Source: Dipetalonema caudispina (taxonomy: Eukaryota > Nematoda > Chromadorea > Rhabditida > Onchocercidae). Taken from it: DNA of 64,000 nucleotides. The position numbers and the translations under genes were made by a program. The stretch lies in NCBI GenBank assembly GCA_013365325.1, contig JABVXV010000198.1, forward strand, positions 1 through 64,000, read 5' to 3'. Shown here piece after piece: positions 1 through 12,197 of this stretch. Every line of letters starts with the position of its first letter. Position 1 is the first letter of the stretch. The notes below the pieces were generated by a model that worked only from the letters and a program-made list of their open reading frames with translations, was not told where the DNA came from and did not search any database.

Positions 1-1157
1 TAGGTTGCAATACGCATCAGTTATATACAACAGGCGGTGTTGTTAGAATTTTGGATTCGGGTTGTTCTTCATTGTTTTTTTCTCAATTGAATTCCTTTTG
101 ATTGTGTGTCACAGACAAATAGTTGAATAAAGGTTTTAGTGAGTAACGTTGGACATTACAGTACGATTCGGAAAAGCTGTGATAAGCCAGAAGAAGCAGT
201 TTGATCTGAAAGTGACTAAGGCTAATTGTGCTATTGGAAATGCCAATTATATCAGTGGTTTAGATTAACCGATATGTGTATGAGTGGGAATAGTCTCAAG
301 CAGAGATAACAAAAGCACAACGGATCTCAATTTTTTCTTAAGCAAAAGATGAGAATAAACTAAATGATTTATTTTACTTTTAACCTTGTAATATTTATTA
401 GACGCAATTTATAAGACCAATTAGTGTAATGAGAAATGAAACACAAATTACTTCAATTATTCAATTATATAGACATGTATTTCAATTTTTGCGATAAGCC
501 TGATAGAAATAGGAGTAGAAAAATGCGAGCATTGATAAACAGCTAGAAAAAATCAACCGTGTCTTGTACTTCTGCAGCCCTTTCTCCGTGTCCAGCTGTT
601 TTGTAAGCATATTTTGCGGATGTATGATTTAATGAATTTTTTCATATTCAATTCTTCCCCACACTTTTTCTGATTTATTACTGCAAATAATATGAAAGGT
701 CAGTTTATATCTTTCAGAAGTTGCTTGATCCGATGAAGCCACAAAGACATGAAATCAAATAACCTTTGAATGGAGTTTGATGATACATACGTAGGAGGCA
801 TAATCAATTTGCATGGAACCAAATGTATAATATTTATTACTCCGACGTATTGAAATACATCAACAATTAGTTAAGTGATCGAAAGTTGAAAGCACCAAAA
901 CAAATATTACTGATGGGAAAAATCGTTATGGGGAAGGAACAAACAGATTTTTGGATGAAAATTCAAAAATTGAAAAAAATGAAGTGAGTCGAAAAACTTG
1001 ATCGGATAAACAAGCATGTGATTAAAACATGAATGCTTGGAAACAGACTCTAAAACGATATTGAAAAGACCCATAACAGAACAAAAAAATAGTGCGAATA
1101 GTGAAACATTCCCAAGCACTTTCAAATCCGGTTCTGGATTACAGTACCTCTTCAAAT
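1..1157. other. Gene-free left edge
   Basis: AT-rich sequence downstream of the ZP gene. I see no exon with usable splice sites and no RNA gene. An open frame on the minus strand at 907-1164 is short and low complexity, and it overlaps the end of the ZP gene, so it is probably 3' UTR. Confidence 0.5.
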
Positions 1158-4100
1158 TTACCACTGGTGAACATACTTTTGGGAATTTTGAACAAAACCA
1201 TATTTAATCAAATGTTTACTGTAGCAATGTTTCTGCACGAAAATGATAATTAGGAAGAATACGGTTAGTAGAATGAAAGTTACAGTTTGAAAAAGCAATC
1301 CATTTCATAGTACCTCACGTGATACGTGTGCTACTTCGAGTGATCTTCTTTAATTTATTTCGTTACGTTCGAAAATCACCAGCTGAAAACATTTTTTTTA
1401 ATTATTATTAATAATATGGAATTTGATTATTGCTCTATAATTATACATTTGGTATATAATGCAAGGTAAACAAGGTCAATTTTGTTGACTTTCTTGCTTG
1501 CTTTTTTTGGAGGTGCGCCAGATTTCAAGTATTAGTTGTCGTGTTTGTATTGCTATAAAAGATTAATAATATCTTATTATGCTTGTTAAATTCGAAGATA
1601 TTTTAAAAGTTTAAGACCCTATCCATTTTCTTAGACTAAAACTAAATTATAAAAGCAATCTTTTATCATTCCCTTATTTTCATCATTCTTGTTTCCAATT
1701 CTTTTTTTACCCACTACTCAACTTGATTATTCTAATAAATTATTCTTCAAGCTAATTAGATAAATTCAACTTAAAATGAAAATTTCAATACCTGATCAAC
1801 TCTAACATCCAATGTCAAATGATTAGTGTTGGTGAAATTCGCTTCAGTATGAAACTCCAAAGAAAGAGGATTCATTGCCAGTTCAGATTCATTCAGGAAA
1901 CGTTTTCGTCGATTACTGATTTGCTTCACGTTTGATATTTTTGAAGCATTCGATTTTTTGGCAATTACATCATCATCGGAATCGGGACATGATTCGTAAC
2001 CGTAGTCCTCTGTAGTGGAAGCAGTAACTGAGAAAAAATTTTGAACGGAAATAAAAAGCCAATCTAATTCTCTTTCAAAACCCTTTTCCAAGGAAACATT
2101 TTTTTTGTTCTTGCAAATAATTGAAAAGTCAAGAATTTTCAGAGGTTCTGTAAACTAAATAAAACTAGACCAGTTGCCACTTATAGTACCAAAGTATAGT
2201 ATCTTTCATCGAATTCTCTGTGGCTTTGTTGCTTACTGCACTAACCATGATCACCATGATCAGTTTACCCGGTCTCGTACCTTCACTTGACGGTTGTTCA
2301 GTATCCGGAAACGTCAAGCTGGAGCTTGTAGTGTGCTTTTCCTGTGTTTCCGATTCATCAGAAACTGCTTGAGAAGGTTCAGAAGTCGTTGTTTCCGATT
2401 CATCAGAAACTGCTTGAGAAGGTTCAGAAGTCGTTGTCGAAATAATTTCACAGTTGGGTGGTTGAAAAAAAGCAAGGGTAAGTTTAATATTTATTCAATG
2501 CTTGTCCCATAAATCTTTTATTTTGCATTTGTGAAATGATCAGTAGCTGTATAAATAGTTTTTCATGCAGGGGACAATAACACTGTTCAAATTAGACGCG
2601 AATGTTGACTAGAACAAGAGGTCACACTAAGTGATATATTTAGAAAGTTTCTAATCTACGTGACCGTGAAAACAGCGTCATTGCAATGCAATTAAGGTTA
2701 GAAGGATTGGTAATAACAAAAAAAAAAAAAAAAAAAGTTTTAAAAAGAAAAAAATCAAATACCGAAATGCCTTCGCAATTATTTCGTACTTTATCACAAA
2801 ATATCACTTTGCACTGGAAACTAATGGTAGGTTGATTGACAAATTTGAATGCTCGTACCACGGAATGTGCTACTGTGAGACTATCACTATAGATCAATGG
2901 TTCCATTAATGTATGGTCTGTGATACAGCTGGAAATACTGTCGTAAATTGAAAATGGAATATTATCACTGACCACATGACTAGCGCGCGTGTATATGGCA
3001 ATTTCACGACAAGTAATAATATTTTGGAAAATTTGTGCGAAAAAAATTAGAAGTTTCACTGATAAGATTGGCATATAACCTTAATGAAGCTTTTTTTTTT
3101 TGAATTATTTATTGGAGGGATGTGAAACTGAAGTTCAAGAGGCTGCTAATAGGCAAATTATTATCACCTTAGCAAGAGTTAACATTAAAAGAATTTCCTT
3201 ATTTGTGAACTTCCACTAAACAAGGAATAAAACGTGTTGGCTAAATTTCAAAGTGCAAATACAAATCCTGAAGCAAATCAATCTTACCCTCGACCATCAA
3301 TAAGCTGGAAATTGGTACCACCAGATTCATGAGCAAAGCATGAATGAACAAGCATACCATACCTTTCTGGAAATTATAACTTTCTCAACTTCTGAATGAC
3401 GATAAAATGGAAATATTTTGCAAAAGAGTAAGTAGACTGAAAATCAATTCAATTTCAACGAGTCGAATTTAATTGAGGTTAAATGAAAAAACAAAACAAA
3501 ATATGGTTGAAATCATTTTAATGAAAATGATAACGAAACTATGATTAAATCAAAGATACAAATAAGTAAATCCTACTATTCAATTTAATAAATATCAATT
3601 GGAATAACAGAGTTGCTTGCTCATTTAGATCAATTTTCTTTCTCTGATAATTCAGCTAGACGTTAGAAACGGTCAGAAAGAATTACGTAGTATGCGAGGA
3701 ATCAGTAATTTCAGTTTAACCTAAATTACAGCTCCATTTATGGACCAGCCAATCGCCAACATCCGCATATTTTACCGGTTCACCGTCTACTGAATCCTTC
3801 AGCACATCGTAGGTACAAGTAGCTGCGAGTCCGCTTCCCAGTTCTTTCGTAATCAACTTACTAATTAAAAACAGAAATTTAATTAGTACAACTCCATTTT
3901 TGACTTCAACTCCATTTTAATTTAAAATGAGCTAAACTGAATGGCAAAAGATGTGAGGAGAACAATCTCAATCATCATGCAGATTCATTTTAAAAGCTTA
4001 CTATATTGTCATATTTTGTCGTATCTTCAAGTTCATCAATACCGATTATGTTTTGTTGAACCTAATAGTACTATTAGCAAGAGATCTTGCAAGTAAACAA

Positions 4101-4979
4101 ACTTGATCAATTTACGGGACCTTCCCTGATCTAATACTTGAAATTGCATTACCCGCCGACTTTCATGTCCTGAGCTAAATTGTGCGAGTCCATCTGATAG
4201 AAGCAATTAACGCCATATACTCTATCCGCTTGCGTTAGAAATACATGATGATGCTGAACGACAACAATCAAGCGATAATTGATACCTGATGGTTCTTTCT
4301 ATAACGTATTTCATTAAGGATCACTTCCGGCTATATTTCAGGATTTCAGGGTTCCTTTTCCTGTTTGCAAGAAGAGTTGAAAAGTGAAAGTTATATTTTA
4401 AGTATTCCGATTAATATAAATACTACCTGTATTTCACATTTCACATGACAATCACTTTTGTACAAAACATTGAAGTAGAATGGGCTGGCAATTGGATTCC
4501 GCGAGTAATCTGAATGACAGTTTTTATTCATAAAGAATCCCTTCACATAAATGTGGCCATTAAATGGCGCTTCCGGTTGGAAATGTAATCGTAAGCCTTC
4601 CATAAAGCATTCCTAAAATGAAGTGATGACATAAGTGCGTGGCAGAAAAGATTCCGCAAAAGTTGGATAAATTTGTTGCTGATTATTTTAGTAAACTTTT
4701 GCTTATAAATGATGGAGCTGAAGTAAATATTTAATGGATTCTGTGGCATTTTAAAAGAATTAACAGGTTCAAAAAGATTTTTACCTAATAAGTTTACCTG
4801 AGGTTTTATCATCATGTGCAGTGCACCATTTCACGTTCAATGCTAATAAATTTAGATTTATCGAAGCAAAAAAGGTAAAAGGATACAATTACCAGTCTTG
4901 GTTGTTCTAACGTACGTACACAATGTAACAGCAATGCGATGAAGAGTAATTTCGGATGTTGTACCATTGTTGATCGCAT
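1158..4979 (-). CDS. Cuticlin-like ZP-domain membrane protein
   Basis: Extracellular cuticle/apical matrix protein with a zona pellucida domain. Nine in-phase exons (reading down): 4979-4893, 4612-4427, 4298-4153, 3860-3721, 3366-3288, 2928-2763, 2461-2281, 2027-1792, 1286-1158; about 449 residues. It begins with a signal peptide (LLFIALLLHC). The ZP-N part has four cysteines (ECF, NKNC, SDC, VKC). Then come the cuticlin-type blocks IVVVQHH, GVNCFYQMD, HKWSC, GMLVHSCF and the ZP-C block AFKFVNQPTISFQC. A Thr/Ser/Glu linker follows, then a furin-type RRKR site near 1900, a hydrophobic segment (ILLTVFFLIIIFV) and a short tail. This is the layout of C. elegans cutl proteins. Oddities: exons 7 and 9 are preceded by TTTTCAA rather than TTTTCAG, and the exon 4 donor is gttaaa. 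A canonical alternative last exon starting at 1386 would give a short tail without a membrane segment. Confidence 0.85.
2345..2434 (-). repeat. Perfect 45-bp tandem duplication in ZP gene
   Basis: Two identical 45-base units (2345-2389 and 2390-2434) lie in exon 7 of the ZP gene. They keep the frame and double a 15-residue Thr/Ser/Glu-rich block (contains SEPSQAVSDESE) between the ZP domain and the furin site. Confidence 0.9.
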
Positions 4980-6100
4980 CAGAAAGCGGAGAAAGCAAGT
5001 GAAGTTTAGCGGTGATTTGCAGGAATTCTGACTCATTGCAGAAATCTATTGTCAATAAAATGACACCGACTGAACTGGATCCGTTCAAATTTTATTCCAC
5101 TTTCCACCTATTTAAAAACTAATTTAAATAAAATCCGCTCTGTTCCTATCTGCTTGAAGTTTCTCTTGTGAAATAGGAGATGGCGAAGTTTAGCATGTTG
5201 CTTAATTTATTAATCCGCCGGCATTTTCACTATCAGTAAGCGCATTGCCAGCCGATTAACCTACATGCACTAATGAATCTGCGCCTGTGCCGAAAAAAAG
5301 CAGCATTTTCAATAATCCGATATGTACAACTTTTGAATTGTGAAAATAATACAAAAGTGAGGTTTGTACGTTCCAAGTGGTGGCTATTTCTGAATAACTT
5401 TCATTCCCTTCCTCCTTTTCTTATATTAATTTCTCCATATAATATTCAACTTGGTAATATTTTACACATGCGATTTATTTCGTAGTAATGAATCCATTCA
5501 GCAGTTAAACGATATCAAAAATAAAGTTATATCATATCATTACTACTCTTACTTATGCAAATTATGACTTACTAATTCAAATGATGTGAATCATAATGAT
5601 ATATTGAAGAAACAAATATGGAACCATGATAAAATTTCTATCATCTAATTTTCGAAAATTGCGCGTTGTACTATCTGATCGTTTAAAATTTTTAATTTGA
5701 ATAACACACGAAATCAATGGAGCTCATACAGTTTTAAAATATTTCATATTATTGCTTAAATTACTAAATTAGCATATTTGGATTAAATTGCAGGAGCAGA
5801 AAAATGGATCACTATAAAAAGGAATTTTAAGCTTCTCTAATCAATTTTTGCCACTAAATGTCCCGGTGGCTCTTCTGTTCAAATCTATTTTGGTTATGCG
5901 CACTAAATGTCACTTTGTTTACAAATGATACAATTTGTGGTGATGGTACAATTTGGAATTTAAATACTGAAATACATGAATGAATAACAGTCGAAATGTA
6001 TTATATCGTAAATAAGCGACAAAATGAGTTAATCAACCACAAAGGACATTTTAATTATACCAAAATTTCAGAATTTTAATCATTCCAATCATCGATAACA
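4980..6100. other. Divergent intergenic region
   Basis: Lies between the ZP gene (minus) and the Cys-rich exons on the plus strand. It presumably holds both promoters. I recognise no motif, and the open frame at 5273-5485 has no support. Confidence 0.4.
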
Positions 6101-6209
6101 ATGATAAAACGATACAGAATGATAAAAAAAAAGCAATTTTTCCTTATTAATTTCAGCAAGAAAACAAAAATCACAAAATCGATGAATATGACAATTAATT
6201 CATTTTCAG

Positions 6210-6550
6210 GTCGATGTGATAATTCATTACAACAAATATTGGGAAGCTCATTTCCACGAACGAAACAATTTATCCTTTGTAAAGATCCACCAAAGGTTTC
6301 AAAAGTTTATTAACAGTTCCTAATTCAAATTTAGTAATTTGCAAATAAATGTTATAAGAAGTATATATTAAACGGAACATCATCACTTATTAACGTTTGA
6401 ATAAATATTAGGAAATGAATTCCTTTAATTCTTTTTTAGAATTTTCATTTTTGCTACTATTCCATAAATGTTATGGATGGATATTGGAAGTTAAAACGCC
6501 AGTTTGATACTAACAATCGAGCAATGATTCAAAATTGTATGAAAACTACA
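6210..6550 (+). other. Orphan Cys-rich exons, possible second gene or N-terminal extension
   Basis: Two exon-like stretches. The first follows ATTTTCAG at about 6210, contains GRCDNSLQQILG and ILCKDPPK, and could end at a gtttca donor near 6297 or at a stop at 6313. The second follows TTTTTTAG at about 6439, contains FCYYSINVMDGYWK and MIQNCMKTT, and ends at a gtcaat donor near 6546. The FCYY and NC motifs resemble those in the multi-module gene just downstream (FCYYTASLQF, GCIRKIF). A different frame from ATG 6416 gives a good signal peptide (FSFLLLFHKCYG). It is unclear whether these are 5' exons of the 6782 gene, alternative first exons, or a decayed paralogue. Confidence 0.3.
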
Positions 6551-6781
6551 AGCTATACGTATGGATTCACATATCAGGTCAATTTATCAGAGCAAACATA
6601 TACGTATGCTTTTATCTATTCAAATTAAATTTAATTTGAAAATGTTACGGAAAGGAATTTGAAGTTAAACAAAAAAATAACTCTCAACAAATTTTTTCTT
6701 TCGTTCAACTGTAAATCCAAAAAATTTATTGGATTAATAATTTAAATTTAAATTCAAATTATTGACAAAATTAAAAACAAT

Positions 6782-9700
6782 ATGCAGCGACGATCAGAGA
6801 ATGAAGGTGAAATATTTGGCAGATATCTTTTATTATTGCTGCAAGGATTGCTCATATACCAATGTTTGTTTGTTTGTTTTCCATATGTTATATTACTAGT
6901 TTTGTATGGAATAAAATAAATTGAGCAATTTTACAATTAAAATTATTGTCATCAATAATTCATAACTGTTTTAGAAAATGACCGATGAAGGAATTGTTAA
7001 TTTTATTGGTAATTTGTTGTTGAAAAATTTACCGAAACCAAGGAATCATACATATAATTATTTTCCTGGTGAGCCACTTCCGTATTGTTTATTGGAAGAT
7101 GGAGCACTTGCGGTAAATATTTCATTCTTTTTTTTTTTTCGCTTTAGTCTACTCTAAAATAATATATGAAAATTGAACTTTTACAAAAACTGAAAATTTG
7201 ACAAGTAAATTAATCGGAACGAGTATAATAATTAATTAACAATTGTAATAGTAGTTGGCACATTTAGTAATTTTCTGCTTCTATTTTCTAATATTTTATT
7301 TTTCATTGCTTACTTTTTCATTTGCTACTTTTTTTCTTTTCATTTTTTTTAAGTAAGATATTTGCAAATAAGTGAGAAAAATCAAAAAAAAAAAAGTTAA
7401 ATTTTATTCGAATATTTTTTTGGATGAAAGTAGTTGGCGTTGATCAATGCGTATTGTTATTGGATTCGAGCTCAATAAATAAAATTTATATAGGGCCATT
7501 ACGGTTATCAAAATTTGATCACTTATCACAATCTACTCAACGAATAAATGTTTGTTTTAAAATAACTTTCAAGAAAATCAGAATTGCATAAACTATTCAA
7601 ATTTTTTCATCAATTAAATCAATACATATGCAAAATGCAAATATTTCGACCAAATTCGTATATTTTTCGCCTGATTTCTGAAGCACAATTTATTTATTTA
7701 TTTTCAAATATTAATAATTGTTTAAGAAATCATTAGCGGATGTTGTTTCGATGAACTTTACGGAAATATGTCCCAAATCAGAATGTATTTATTATCTGTC
7801 CCCGTTGGAATTTTTCTTTTATTGTTGTTGCGATACGCATTTTGAGCTTTGTGCGTACACAACCGATGAAAAATTACTTTCATATGCTAGCAAAAATGCG
7901 GAAGCATGGAAAAATATTCCCGTAATACGATCATTTCGAGAAGTTCTACTATACAATATTAGATTTGATGTATTTACGAGATTTTTGGGTAGACCATGGG
8001 TGTATCGCAAATATATCTATAGTAGACCAACAGGTAATGATCAAAAATGATGATAATTAGAATAACTGAAAATGGAAGCAGAATTATTTTAGTAATCGAA
8101 AAAAAAAAAAGGATAAAAAGTCGATTGAAAAAAATGTTTTATGTAAAACATTTAAATATTTACAAAAAAAAAAACAAAACAAAAATTCATAAATTAATAT
8201 TACTTTCATTTTTTACATTTACATTTCAGTTGATGAGCATACAGGTAATGTAACATCGTCTGGAAAAAATATACCTTTACATCTTTGTGCATTTGGTACT
8301 TACAATGTGACAATCGGTAATTGGAAAAACGAAGATTTTAGGATGAACGTAGGAAAACGTAAAATATTAGCAGAGCCTCAAAAATTCTGCTATTACACGG
8401 CATCTTTACAATTTATGCAAACTGATCGAAAGCCACCAATATCGTAAGTTTTTTTTTTTTTTTTTTTTGTTTTTTAATGTTGTTGTTGTTTCATTTGGTA
8501 TGCAAATGCAATAATTCCAATAATACTGTAATATGAAAGATTATTTAATGATTATATCATTTAATCTATATACTAAATAACACACTATACTAATTGTTGA
8601 AGAATAGAGATGAGATATGGAAGTGATACAAAAGAAATATGCAAAAAAGATGGATGCAACATCGAAGCACCGAAATGTTTGCAAGATTTAATTTCGACAA
8701 ATCATGTGATCGCCACATTTAGATGTTGCTGTAGTACGGATGATTTGTGCAATCATTTAGGAAATAAAAATTTTGAAGTAACTGAACAACTTATCAATGC
8801 TACGTAAGTTCATTAAAATTATGTTCGAATGAAACAAATAGTATTATGAATAGATGATTGGAAAAAAATTACTTTCGATATAATTATTTTCAAAAATGAA
8901 ATACTTGAAAATGTCATTTTCCAAGCAAATTAATACTTAATATTATAATGGGATGATAAAAAATCTTTACAATTCCTAATTTAAAACATTTTCTTGAATA
9001 ATTCGAAACATTTGTTTAATTATGTCATTTTACAAAATTTCGATCAAAATTTTGATACATTTTTTTAAAATAAAGTATTGCATAATTCGAGAACTTCAAC
9101 GACTTTTTTTTATTATATTATCATACTCCAGAATGGTATTGAATGATAGCATAATCAATATATTTTATAATCGATAAAATCTTCTTATATTTGGAAAATC
9201 AAAAGAAAAATTCAAAATTTGATAAGTGAAAAAATATTATTTGAAATATTTCATTCTCGATAATGTAAAACATTTATTACAAAAATTTATAGGCATATTT
9301 TCCCGTGCATAAGTCAATCATATTCATATTTAATGATTTATTTCAATCAACAATTTAATAATACCTACATTAAATGTAGTCGTTTCTTTATGTTTGATAC
9401 ATTTGATGAAGTGATGCTCATCGAGGATTATTCATTTTTTGCACCGGAAAATATGACTCTAAAAAAATTCTATGAGCAAACACGAAGGTTGCACTTCACA
9501 GAGTAAGCGTAAAAATTAAAATTGTTTCCATTCGATAATTACAAAAGATATGTAATAATTAATGTAATTTAGTAATTCGATACATGAAAAGTATTATATA
9601 TAATATTATATAATATTTAATAATGAAAGTATTATATAATATTTAATAGTAGTTAATAATGATGGTAATTAATAATAAATGTATGAAATATTGTCATTAA

Positions 9701-11769
9701 GTGAAATAATGACAAATTATGAAATTCATTGAAAATGTTGAAATTTTTTTAAATCAAATTTTGGCAGATATATTTCATTTCAGGCAAAATTATAATATGA
9801 CTGTACAACATGGTTGTATCCGTAAAATATTTCTACCACTTAATGATCCATTCTGCAGATCACTTATGCCAGTGCTTACCAATCTTATTCAATGTTCTTG
9901 TTTTCAAAGTCCACTTTTAAAAGAGGTATAGAATGTGATGTATTATTGTATGCTAATTTTCACTGGCATCAAGTAATTAGATCACTTCAAAATTATTCAA
10001 CTAAATTACTAATATGAACACATCAGTTTAGATTCACTCTTCAAAAATGTTAAATGAAGTATAAAAGTTTTCCGTCTCCACAAATCATTTATCAATACAT
10101 GTTATCATGCTATCATAAAAGTGTGTATTTGTAGTAGAATATTGTAACAAACATTCAGAATGATTGTTATAATTTGAATTTGATTTAAAGCCATGTGATG
10201 CTAACTTTGAAAATAAAGTGCACGAAGAAGGACCAAAAATAACTGTGCCGATGTGTCTAAAAACTTCTGGAAACTTGAAAGAACTCTTGGACGATGAATA
10301 TAATTTCGGTATCTTAGGCCCAGCAGAGTATAAGAAAGCGGTATGCTACTGGAATCATTCAATTTTATAATTATAAGATTTAAAGAGAAAAAATTCTCAG
10401 TTTTCAATAAATTTACCACATTTGAATATTGATAAAAAAATTCAATTTTTTGTAGAAAACAAAAAATTATCCACTATGCTATGATATGATAGCAATTGAT
10501 CCATACAAATATGGTGTTGAACATCGTAGTGGACCATTCGATGAGCTTATCAGTTATTTATATAATGTAAGTGGAAGTGTTATAATGATACGCCGAATAA
10601 TGACCTTTACGGTATCCTTACCTGGTGATGATCGTACAATAACTCGCTATTTATTTACATGCTTTCAACGCGAGAATTATAATCCATGCAACGGTTTCAT
10701 TTCGAAATTTCTTCACTTATCAAATTAATAATTCATAATGAATAATTTTTAATAGTCATTTAAACTATACAATAAAATCATTAAAAGAACAAACAATTTT
10801 TCAATTTTTTTTTTCTTTTTTTGTTTCTTTGTTTCTTTCACTGTTCTCTTTAAATTATTACCAAATAATTTTTTATTATATTGAAGAAATTTTTTTTTGG
10901 AAAATATCTAAAGAAAAAATTCAATTATTTCTTTTTTTTATACTATTTTATTTGCATTCAATCATTGATAAAAACTTTTTTGTCAAAATTATAAGTAATG
11001 TTAATAAAAATTTATTTTGTATAAAATATTCGAAAATAGTGAATTTCTTACACAATGGAATATAAGTATTCAACAGAAAAATATGCAATTAAATTTATGA
11101 AATAGTTATTCAACAAATTTTATTACATTAGGTCCTATGAATATTCGTCATCAATTATTACCAGAAATTATTCGTGAAGAAAGTGCAAAATATAGTTCAA
11201 AGGAAAGATCATTATGTTATGTTGATGGTCATAATAAACTTATCAGATGTAAATCACGCAAAGGATGTTTCGATTTCCATACTGTTCATGGGATTCAAAC
11301 GGTAAAATGGTTTAAAATATGTTAACTTATTTATATTAATGAAAATGAAACAATGATTGTACTATATTCCATTGATAAAAATTTTGAAATGATAAAATTA
11401 TGACAAAAAATTAAATCCAATTAATAAAAATATCAAATATTTCACTTCAAATTTCATCATTCCTAAATAATCCAAACAAAAAAAAAAAAAAAAAAATTCA
11501 TCTTTTTTTTTTTGCAGCGAGGTTGTATTGATAAAATCCCTAAGATTGTATCAATGAAACCAAAATTTCGATTGTTATACACGTGCTATAATCATGCGTT
11601 AATTACGAGACGTGAACGAATACGTTGTATTGCCGTAAACGAAAATGATTCTAATTCATCAATTCCACTTATGGATGGTATCATTTGTTGTTGTTATACA
11701 ACATGTCGAAAATCTGATAGCAATACATATATGCATATGCAACATGGCTATTATCCATTTCAAATGTAA
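6782..11769 (+). CDS. Secreted multi-module Cys-rich (Ly6/three-finger-like) protein
   Basis: I do not recognise this gene. Eleven exons join in phase: 6782-6871, 6975-7112, 7727-8033, 8230-8443, 8603-8803, 9293-9502, 9784-9925, 10191-10340, 10456-10693, 11132-11301, 11518-11769; about 703 residues. The N-terminus has a hydrophobic signal-like stretch (YLLLLLQGLLIYQC). The rest is about five diverged cysteine-rich modules of roughly 100-130 residues. Several end with a double or triple cysteine block (YCCCDTHFELC, FRCCCSTDDLCN, ICCCYTTCRKSD), which recalls the CC..D.CN end of Ly6/activin-receptor three-finger domains. Other recurrent pieces are FCYY, HGC and RGC near exon starts. There is no kinase and no C-terminal membrane segment, so it is probably secreted. 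The first exon is uncertain: M6978, or an exon at 6416, could also start the protein. A short form ending at 10726-10728 is possible. Confidence 0.6.
10771..10776 (+). terminator. Possible internal polyadenylation signal
   Basis: AATAAA lies about 45 bases after an in-frame stop that is reached if the weak donor at 10693 (ACG|gtttca) is not used. It would end a shortened form of the Cys-rich protein lacking the last module. Confidence 0.35.
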
Positions 11770-12159
11770 TATTATATTTCATTAACAGTTTCTGGGATAT
11801 ATTTTAATATGTATTAAAATTATCACATCATTTTCTTTTTTTTCATTTTACATTATGATAAACAATAATACATTGTAATATGTTGTATGAAAATGGTACT
11901 TTATTATTTGAAAATTGAAAAAATATTTTAATAACTGAAAGTTAAAGAAAAAAAAAGCTTAGATTTCTTAACGTTAAAAAGGATTTTAATGATTAGAAAT
12001 TGATGAAAGGTTGGATTTTTGAAAGTTGAAAAAAGTAGAAATTTAGAAGAGAGCTTAGATTTGTAAAAAGTTGCCGAAAAATTTTTACTGTCTAAATGTT
12101 GAAGAAAATAATTTTGATAATGATGAAGCATAGAAGATAAATGATATAGGTCATGTCAG

Positions 12160-12197
<38 letters not shown>

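Noticed and set aside
907..1164. 85-codon minus-strand frame at the left edge
   Set aside because: It overlaps the end of the ZP gene in another frame and lacks an acceptor and family signal.
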